A stretch of DNA of 64,000 bases from Pisaster brevispinus (taxonomy: Eukaryota; Echinodermata; Asteroidea; Forcipulatida; Asteriidae): contig JAMKCF010000012.1 of assembly GCA_023634235.1 (NCBI GenBank), forward strand, positions 16,129,884 to 16,193,883. Direction: 5' to 3'. How positions within the stretch are numbered: the stretch's first letter is position 1; every line of letters starts with the position of its first letter. Positions 58,701 to 64,000 of this stretch are shown in pieces. A program made the position numbers and the translations under genes. The notes beneath the pieces are model-generated. The model saw only the letters and a list, made by a program, of their open reading frames with translations, was not told where the DNA came from and searched no databases.

Positions 58701-61700
58701 AGCTTTGTCTTCCCTCCGCCTCTCACGACGCTCTACTTTCCTATTAAGGGGAACTAGTTTCTTCCTGGAAATCAAAAAGTAAGAAGCAACTATTTGGTAA
58801 GATTGACAAAAAGATGCTTAGTCCATTTTTTAGCTGATTGGTTTGGTTAGACAATGTGAAGGAGTGGACGGGATTGAACTGGGAGCGCAATTGCTGGGGA
58901 CTGCTGAAGATTGAGAGTTGTGGAGGAAGTGTGTTGAGGCTGCTATCTCTTCCCCCCCCCCCCCTATGCCTAACAGCTATAGGAAAGACTGAGAGTGAGT
59001 GATGGGGGAAAGAGGGAGGGAAAGAGGTCAACTGAAAAACAGGAAAGGAACCCCCAAAAAAGGACTCTCAATACCGGCAGCTAGCACAATGGCAGTTAGA
59101 AACCCAAGAGCAAAGGTCGTCAGATTGAAAAGTTCAATTAAATTTAGAATCGAAAAGTTCAAGGTTTTGAAATTTAGAATCGAAAAATTCAAGGTTTTGA
59201 ATGAGAAGAAAGAGGTATCATATCTGGTCACCAATGGGAGTTGATTCCAAGTAAAAATAATGCGCTGAAAGAAAAAGAACACGCTTAGAACATGCGCCTA
59301 GAGCATGTCAGATATTTGAGACGCTCCCGAACAACTACTCACTGTCTCTTCAGGGTAAGTTTCCTCATGCGAATGAGATACTGCGTGATCTTAGTGAAGC
59401 GCTGTTTACACTTGTGTTGGATGAAGCCCGGCCAGTAGATGAGGTGAGTGTTAATCTGTTGGAGGGCCTTCTCGTAGTTCCTGGAGAGTTTCACCTTCTC
59501 CCACATCCTGTCGGGGAAGGCTGCTCTCTCGATGGTCTTCATGTACAGGAAGCACACACCTGAGATTGCATGGAGGAACAAGTTAAAAGAACAGGTACAA
59601 CTTAAGAATAGAGTCTTGGGTTTCTACTTGTGGAGGGCCATTTTTTTTCAAGATCGACGCTCTGACATTTGGAAATTCATTCAAGACTAAGGGGGGCTTT
59701 TATTTGGAGGGAGAATAACTCGACGGACCTTGGGACACCCCATGTCAAATTGAGCAGAAGATAAAAGTTTAAGAAACAATGGAAAAACTTTCTCTTTACT
59801 GTAAAAGTATTTTTAAAGTATTTTTGAACATTTAGCATTTTGCACTGTATGCTTTTGGGAGTTTATCTAGTGGGGTGCACCCACAGACTTTTATCATGGT
59901 GCAGCTGTCTTGTTTTTCTTCCATTCAAACCATTGTAATCATAGAACTGAGGCTGAAAGGGGAATTAGTGTGGTCCCTTTTCACAACCTGAGATTTAAAA
60001 ACAATCAGTGTCATTGTGTGTACAGGGAATCAGACAAAGATGGCTGCAGTACGATAAAGATCTATTGGTGAGAAAGTGGTGGTTGGATTCTGCAGTATTT
60101 CCAACAACTTTCAGCATTCTACTACTTCTAGTAGTGAACTTAAGTATGATGAACAAACTTTTAGTGTACCATTTTCTTCTCTGATCGTTGCATACTGGCT
60201 GTTGGCTAGCGGGCAGGACGATCTATTGCAGAGACCTGTCAAGTTGTATTCATTACGACAGAATTGATGCGTCTTGGCGTTGACTTTGTAGGAGCAAAAT
60301 GTTGTTTTGATGATACTCCATATTACCTGCAACAACAAACAAATACAATTAATTATAAAAAAATAAGCTGTTATTTAGTTAGAGAAGGGAAGGGAAGTGG
60401 TCATGAAAATTATTAACAACCTTCCCTGATGCAATACTTAGGCCAACATGTATAAAGTAAAAATCCTTTTCCTGTGACCAATGAGGGATAACTTTCAGTT
60501 GGGTACCGCTTTCACTCTAGTAAAACTAAAAGCAACTTGTTTTCTTCTTGCCATTATAATTTTTTTCTGTCAAAGAAACTGGGTTTGCAGGCCCATAAAA
60601 AGTGGTTTTATCATAAACAGTTAAAAATGCTAATGGCTCTTACATTCTTTTTAGTTTTACAGTCAAGTTTCTAAAGCTAACCAGACTGTTGGAAAGCCGT
60701 TATATAAAGCGGCAGATCGACCTACACTTGGTTGAACAAATGGCCAGAGATAATCCGTTCATTAAATTCCCAAGGATTCTGACTCTGCTGAGCACCACAG
60801 CGATCCGTATAAGTTTTAAATTGTGCAAGGAGTTACATTTATGCTAAAAAATAAGCAGCGGCGGTCACCAGCCGAGCTGGTCAACTCAAAAAGTCAATTC
60901 AAAGTCCAAGGCAAAAAGGAACAGAAACGAACCTAAAAAATAAATGTGTAATTTGTCAGCTATCACACAAAAAGTAAAACTGATCAACTTTCGATAACTA
61001 ATTGCCAATCATACTACTACCTGACTACGTGTTTGCTATTATTCAACCATCCATGAACTTATTCAATACTGTGCCATACCATCCCCCATGTGATGTACTG
61101 ACGGGTCCTACTACTTGCCGTCAACTCACCGACTTGCCGTCAACTCGCCGTCAACTCATTTTCGTGCCGTCAACTCATTAAATATACATCAAAAAATTAT
61201 AAATGGGGCATGGAAGTGTTAAGTCTGTGCTAAACTACATATTTCTTATGGTTTTCGGTACAATTTCATTTACAAAAATGACTTTGTGTTGATAAATAAA
61301 TAGTATAAACGCAGCAAATATAGCGCCCTCTGATGTCCATCCATAGCTTGATACTTGCATTTCACACCCATACCATGAATGGTACAGTCCAAGCTCCGTG
61401 AAAAGGAAAGATTGCGGCCAACGGCTAAGCGTTTATACTATTTATTTATCAACACAAAATCGTTTTTGTAAATGAAATTGTACCGAAAACCATAAGAAAT
61501 TAATGTAGTTTAGCCCAGACTTAACACTTCCATGCCCCATTTATAATTTTTTGATGTATATTTAATGAGTTGACGGTACGAAAATGAGTTGACGGCGAGT
61601 TGACGGCAAGTCGGCGAGTTGACGGCAAGTAGTAGGACCGGTACTGACCCCTGTACGTACTTGGTCGTCTAACTAAATGTATAATCGACTTTATACACAT

Positions 61701-61789
61701 GTCCGGAATCTGGACAATATATTAAAATCGTGGGTTTTTGAACACCACATAAGGCAATAAAATAAGAAACTTACGTCGTCGTGCTGCAT
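55543..61789 (-). CDS. MAK16: MAK16 homologue, seven-exon ribosome-assembly gene
   Basis: Spliced gene encoding 291 residues, close to the roughly 300 of the human protein. CDS exons in order are 61775-61789, 60170-60326, 59343-59559, 58635-58764, 57549-57656, 56487-56558 and 55543-55719. Each junction has GT/AG ends and the phases close exactly. The N-terminus starts MQHDDVIWSI. Cysteines at 16, 28, 38 and 43 lie in the conserved [12 protein letters not shown] region. Residues about 1-115 form the Mak16/L28e-type domain. A basic stretch (about 120-150, [13 protein letters not shown]) follows, then YGDIYNFP at 174-181, an almost purely acidic run (190-209) and a tail with VEIEYEQET. In yeast, Mak16 works in the nucleolus with Rpf1, Nsa1 and Rrp1 on early pre-60S particles, and the cysteines are reported to hold an iron-sulphur cluster. 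Family identity is seen in the sequence; function is inferred from orthology. Confidence 0.96.
55808..55906 (-). mobile_element. TTAA-MITE fragment in MAK16 intron 6
   Basis: GACACCCTTTGAAGTCATG, AGAGAAAGAGGTAATTTTCC and CTGAGAAAGGCTTCAGGC match the inverted 3' half of the family. Confidence 0.5.
55907..56030 (-). repeat. tRNA-Leu-like SINE head, MAK16 intron 6
   Basis: Inverted GGCGTGTCGGGGCCTAGCAG and B box GGGTTCGAGTCCCAGTC. The body is cut off by the TTAA-MITE fragment at 55808-55906. Confidence 0.6.
56150..56370 (+). repeat. tRNA-Leu-like SINE body, MAK16 intron 6
   Basis: TTGACACTTGTGTCCATAAG, CAAGGCACTTAGCATTACTG and TCGGTGTTTCTGGCATGGTC resemble the bodies at 57201 and 2365. Confidence 0.45.
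56487..56558 (-). CDS. MAK16: MAK16 exon 6 (acidic)
   Basis: 72 nt, residues 210-233, opening [14 protein letters not shown] and closing SDFE. Acceptor TTTCAG and donor GTAAGT are both strong, and the frame is phase 0 on both sides. Confidence 0.9.
56818..56935 (-). repeat. tRNA-Leu-like SINE head, MAK16 intron 5
   Basis: Inverted GCGTGTCAAAGCGTAATGG, CTGGTGTTTCTGATCAGCAG-like text and B box GGGTTCGAGTCCCCG. Confidence 0.65.
57201..57512 (+). repeat. tRNA-Leu-like SINE, MAK16 intron 5
   Basis: GTGTGTTATCGGCGAGCGG head, B box GGTTCGGGTCC (57267-57277), GAGCAAGGCACTTTTAACC, GGATATGTGCGCTATATAAG and a TTATTACTACTATTATT tail. Complete but diverged. Confidence 0.75.
57549..57656 (-). CDS. MAK16: MAK16 exon 5 (YGDIYNFP and acidic run)
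   Basis: 108 nt, residues 174-209. It begins with the conserved YGDIYNFP and becomes an unbroken acidic run. No internal ATG is in frame, so it is not obvious as an ORF. The acceptor is TTACAG. The donor GTCAGC is non-optimal, so the 5' splice site is slightly less certain. Confidence 0.9.
57728..57866. mobile_element. TCGATTTCA hairpin MITE in MAK16 intron 4
   Basis: CAGGGGGTCGATTTCAAAAA to GCTTTGTGAAATCGAGCCCTG are inverted ends of a 139-bp element. Same family as 16291-16466. Confidence 0.65.
57867..58055. mobile_element. GGGCCC hairpin MITE in MAK16 intron 4
   Basis: GGGCCTAACAGAGCTGCTTA to CTCTATGAAATTGGGCCC, 189 bp. It directly abuts the CGATTTCA element at 57728-57866. Confidence 0.75.
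58350..58472 (-). repeat. tRNA-Asn-like SINE in MAK16 intron 4
   Basis: Reverse copy: GGGTTGAACAAAGAAATACT, inverse B box GGGATTTGAACC, CTGGCGCTCTACAAACTGAG (inverse A-box region) and GGCGGTCTTCCTATTTTG. Confidence 0.6.
58635..58764 (-). CDS. MAK16: MAK16 exon 4
   Basis: 130 nt, residues 131-173, joined in phase to exon 3 to give [17 protein letters not shown] basic segment is followed by the helical [16 protein letters not shown]. The acceptor is TTCCAG and the donor GTAAGA. Confidence 0.95.
59343..59559 (-). CDS. MAK16: MAK16 exon 3
   Basis: 217 nt, finishing residue 58 and encoding residues 59-129 plus two bases of residue 130. It contains [12 protein letters not shown], the [16 protein letters not shown] block and [17 protein letters not shown], all typical of the family. 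The acceptor is CTCAG and the donor GTGAGT. Confidence 0.95.
59630..59885. mobile_element. partial copy of the GTGCACCC MITE, MAK16 intron 2
   Basis: It ends in TAGTGGGGTGCACCC and shares the segments CGACGCTCTGACATTTGG and ATAACTCGA with 62390-62640 in inverted orientation. One terminal repeat appears to be missing. Confidence 0.55.
60170..60326 (-). CDS. MAK16: MAK16 exon 2
   Basis: 157 nt, residues 6-57 plus one base of residue 58. The acceptor is TTGCAG and the donor GTACAC is weak. It carries the four cysteines (16, 28, 38, 43) of the conserved N-terminal region and ends REEN/G, continuing in exon 3 as VCFLYM. Confidence 0.95.
61103..61640. mobile_element. TU-like foldback transposon in MAK16 intron 1
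   Basis: The left arm (61103-61312) and right arm (61429-61640) are long inverted repeats of about 210 bp around a 116-bp spacer. The outer part of each arm holds short direct repeats built on GCCGTCAACTC. The inner part is unique and AT-rich. An exact 8-bp duplication, GTACTGAC, flanks the element (61095-61102 and 61641-61648). Sea urchin TU foldback elements have the same modular arms and 8-bp duplications. It has no coding capacity, so it would be non-autonomous. The host intron is 1448 bp. Confidence 0.88.
61775..61789 (-). CDS. MAK16: MAK16 exon 1 (start codon)
   Basis: Tiny coding exon of 15 nt for MQHDD, ending in phase 0 at donor GTAAG. It is too short to stand out as an ORF. The next exon begins VIWS, which restores the family N-terminus and fixes this start. 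Confidence 0.93.
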
Positions 61790-61898
61790 TGTAAGAAGAT
61801 TGGAGTTGTAGTCAAACAAACTGCTCTTTCTTCATTCGAAATATCAAACACAAATAAAGTATCTTCCACACTTCAGTCAATCGGTCTCACTTGATCCT

Positions 61899-61904
61899 CA
61901 CGTG
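61899..61904. promoter_or_regulatory. CACGTG E-box upstream of MAK16
   Basis: A palindromic CACGTG lies 110 bp upstream of the MAK16 start codon. Myc/Max-type factors bind this motif, and ribosome-biogenesis genes are known Myc targets. The motif is seen; use by Myc is inferred. Confidence 0.45.
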
Positions 61905-61936
61905 TACAAATTGCTGTACTTTAATCATAAACTAAT

Positions 61937-61995
61937 AGAGGGCGCTCTTCAACTTTAACGGGGCCCATGACCACAAATGGACAACAGGGGGCGGA
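61937..61995. promoter_or_regulatory. pair of CTCF-like motifs near MAK16 promoter
   Basis: AGAGGGCGC (61937-61945) and ACAGGGGGCGG (61985-61995) each approach the CTCF core with about two mismatches. They lie 150-210 bp upstream of the MAK16 start. Similar motifs recur at 54016, 61323, 63081 and 63127. Confidence 0.3.
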
Positions 61996-62375
61996 AACCG
62001 AAATTATAATTTTTTCCCTGAATTTTTTAATAGTGAGGAAGAAATAGGCGCGTTAATACTTTGTAATACACACATGTTAGGCCTACACGTCCTAAGCTGA
62101 GTAGGCAGAAAGTAGGCCTACTTCATGTAAAGAAATTTCAGCTGGTAACCTTTTTATGATAAGTAGCTTACTTTGAATTCCGTGCTTACCAAATTAAGTT
62201 TTTGTGAACAATTACAGGCCTTATGACACTTGGTCACTGCACAGGCCCCTAGGTAAAAACGCCTGAATTCTTTGGGCTGCCGTAAGCCTGGAATTTATCG
62301 GTAAGCCATGCCATAAAAACGCCCCAAGAGTACTTTCCCCATGTCATTAAGTAGTTCAGCGTCACGAGACGGTAG

Positions 62376-62824
62376 CTAAGGGTGCACCCCACTAAATGAA
62401 CTCCCATATCATTCAGTGAAAAATGTTAAATATTCAAAAATACACAAAAGATACCTACAAGTCTCACATGACTTTTTACAATAAAAGGGGAATTATTAAT
62501 TGACTCTTGAACTTTCCTCTGCTCAATTTGATATGGGGAGTCCCACGGCCCATCGAGTTATTCTCCTTCCAAATAAAAACACCAGTACACCGGTGTATTT
62601 TTCCAAACGTCAGAGCATCATTATTGAAAAATGTCCCTACACCTATCTTGGCAAATAGGGCCTATGTTATCCATCCACACCTCTAGGTCACAATTGGGCA
62701 TTTTTTTTACTGTACCTTTTATTGGGGTCTCAAATCTGTCTATAATTAAATATTTTGAGGGCCTACAAAATATTGATAAGCCCGGATCTCTGTTTTTTCC
62801 CTATTTAGTGGGGTGCACCCCTAA
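62376..62824. mobile_element. MITE with GGGTGCACCCCACT ends between MAK16 and the right-hand gene
   Basis: The termini read AGGGTGCACCCCACTAAA and the inverse TTTAGTGGGGTGCACCCC, so this is a full TIR element of about 450 bp. Its left half matches, in opposite orientation, the partial copy at 59630-59885 in MAK16 intron 2. It occupies much of the intergenic space upstream of the plus-strand gene. Confidence 0.7.
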
Positions 62825-62927
62825 CCTGTTTTTGTTTGGGGGGGGGGGTGGAGCGGTGGCGTCGAGTCTACGGCCAGTGGTCTCCTTGTTTCTGGGAGGC
62901 ATTCAGTATCTTCTCCAGATGTGAATC

Positions 62928-62935
62928 GCGCGAAA
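62928..62935 (+). promoter_or_regulatory. E2F-like site GCGCGAAA
   Basis: GCGCGAAA is the reverse complement of TTTCGCGC, the E2F consensus. It lies about 240 bp upstream of the ATG at 63175. Suggestive of cell-cycle control only. Confidence 0.3.
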
Positions 62936-63174
62936 GTGTGTTCATAAAACTCATTGGCCCATTTTGAAGATGCGACTTCGATATTGGCTCCGGCTTATGG
63001 GCCGGCTCCGTCAGAAATAATTTTGAAAACGTGCGCTTTCTAGGTAAAAGGCAATGACGGATGGAGCCCGGATCCGAGGAGCGCCCTCTAGCCAAGTCGT
63101 GATTTCGAAACTGAAAATGAACTACTGCCCTCTGTTGGCGCCTAGTTTGATTCGGTTACCGTAGTTGCCGAAAA

Positions 63175-63262
63175 ATGGCGTCCTCCATGAGCCAAGTTTC
63201 TACAGTTGAAAACTGGCTGCAAGAATTACAATCGGCCAAGAAGACAGCCTTGGTGCAAGATG
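63175..63262 (+). CDS. first coding exon of an unrecognised gene
   Basis: The ATG opens 29 codons plus one base, ending at donor GTAGGT (63263). The peptide begins MASSMSQVSTVENWLQE and continues with a lysine-containing helix-like stretch. I do not recognise the family. Support comes from the clean frame, a near-consensus donor, position in a head-to-head promoter region opposite MAK16, and an E2F-like site 240 bp upstream. No second exon is recognisable before the window ends. In the human genome MAK16 has TTI2 as a head-to-head neighbour; I see no sequence resemblance that would justify that name here. Confidence 0.55.
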
Positions 63263-64000
63263 GTAGGTTAAATTATTGAATACTCCCGAAGTTTTTATGA
63301 AAAAAATCATGTTCTGGATAGTACGAATGACTGAGTATGACCACGGGTGCTTGGGCTTGGCCCCTTCCCAGTTCCTGTATAATGACAATGTCCATCACGG
63401 CGAATCGGTCAGCAGTTTTGACACCACAGTGTCAGTGTGTGACAGCAGTCACTGTCAGTGTCACTGTCAGCACTCAGTCAGTGTCATGACTGTGTTGCTG
63501 TTACTACTATTGTTATTAATTATAGTGTTTTTACTGTACTGTTACTGGCTAACGTTATAAAATAGATACTGAATACTTAAGTTTAGAAACTATATTTAGT
63601 TGGCACCCTTGTCAAGACTCAATCAATGTCTTGTCTGTGCGATTATTAAAGGAATCAGCCATTTTGGGCCTCCGTAGTAAGGCGTAACCTACAAAATATG
63701 TTTTCAAAACAATCATGATAGTAGTTCAACATCTCTGGTCTTCACGGCTTCAGCCAGAAATCATGCCAATAACTTTAGTTTCCTTTGTACTGGTCATATA
63801 AATCTTTCTCAACGCACTGTACACCATAAATGCATACACAATACATGCCATTTGTAACATGCACACCTTTTTGGCCAAATTACAATTACATGCTAAAATC
63901 TCTTTAGAAAAATGAAATTTCTTACGCAATACTCATGGCTGTTGTGCTGTCACATCAGATGATGTCTCAGTACATTCAACGCTTTATTTTTTGGTAACCG

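Overview
This window looks like nuclear DNA from a marine deuterostome, most plausibly an echinoderm. I favour a sea star, but only weakly. The evidence is spliced genes with GT/AG introns, metazoan protein families, tRNA-derived SINEs, many short inverted-repeat transposons, and a foldback element resembling the TU elements of sea urchins. I see no bacterial operons, CRISPR arrays or viral genes. The organism call is inference from repeat character, not a database match.

Coding DNA is sparse and sits in the right half. (1) 55543-61789, minus strand: a complete seven-exon MAK16 gene, a nucleolar assembly factor for the large ribosomal subunit. All exon phases join into a 291-residue protein. 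(2) 38887-53612, minus strand: the first two coding exons of a C20orf27/ADISSP homologue, separated by a 14.3 kb intron. Its remaining exons were not recognised and probably lie beyond the left edge. (3) 63175-63262, plus strand: the first coding exon of an unrecognised gene, divergent from MAK16, which leaves the window on the right. MAK16 and ADISSP run in the same direction, with about 1.9 kb between the MAK16 stop and the ADISSP start.

The left 38.9 kb, probably the next ADISSP intron and/or downstream intergenic DNA, holds no gene I can defend. It is full of repeats: TTAA-flanked MITEs with an internal palindrome (copies from 276 to 55906), a long-TIR element enclosing a reversed tRNA-Ala-like segment, GGGCCC-ended hairpin MITEs, elements with 5-bp target duplications and CAGG ends, tRNA-Leu-, Glu-, Ala- and Asn-like SINEs, a short retro-element with a hammerhead-like signature, and two minisatellites whose units each contain an inverted repeat.

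Several elements are nested with visible target-site duplications, so relative insertion order can be read. The most notable structure is a 538-bp foldback element in MAK16 intron 1 with about 210-bp arms and an exact 8-bp duplication. No new gene system is evident. The interest lies in repeat architecture, and in promoter motifs around MAK16 (a CACGTG E-box and several CTCF-like AGAGGGCGC sites).
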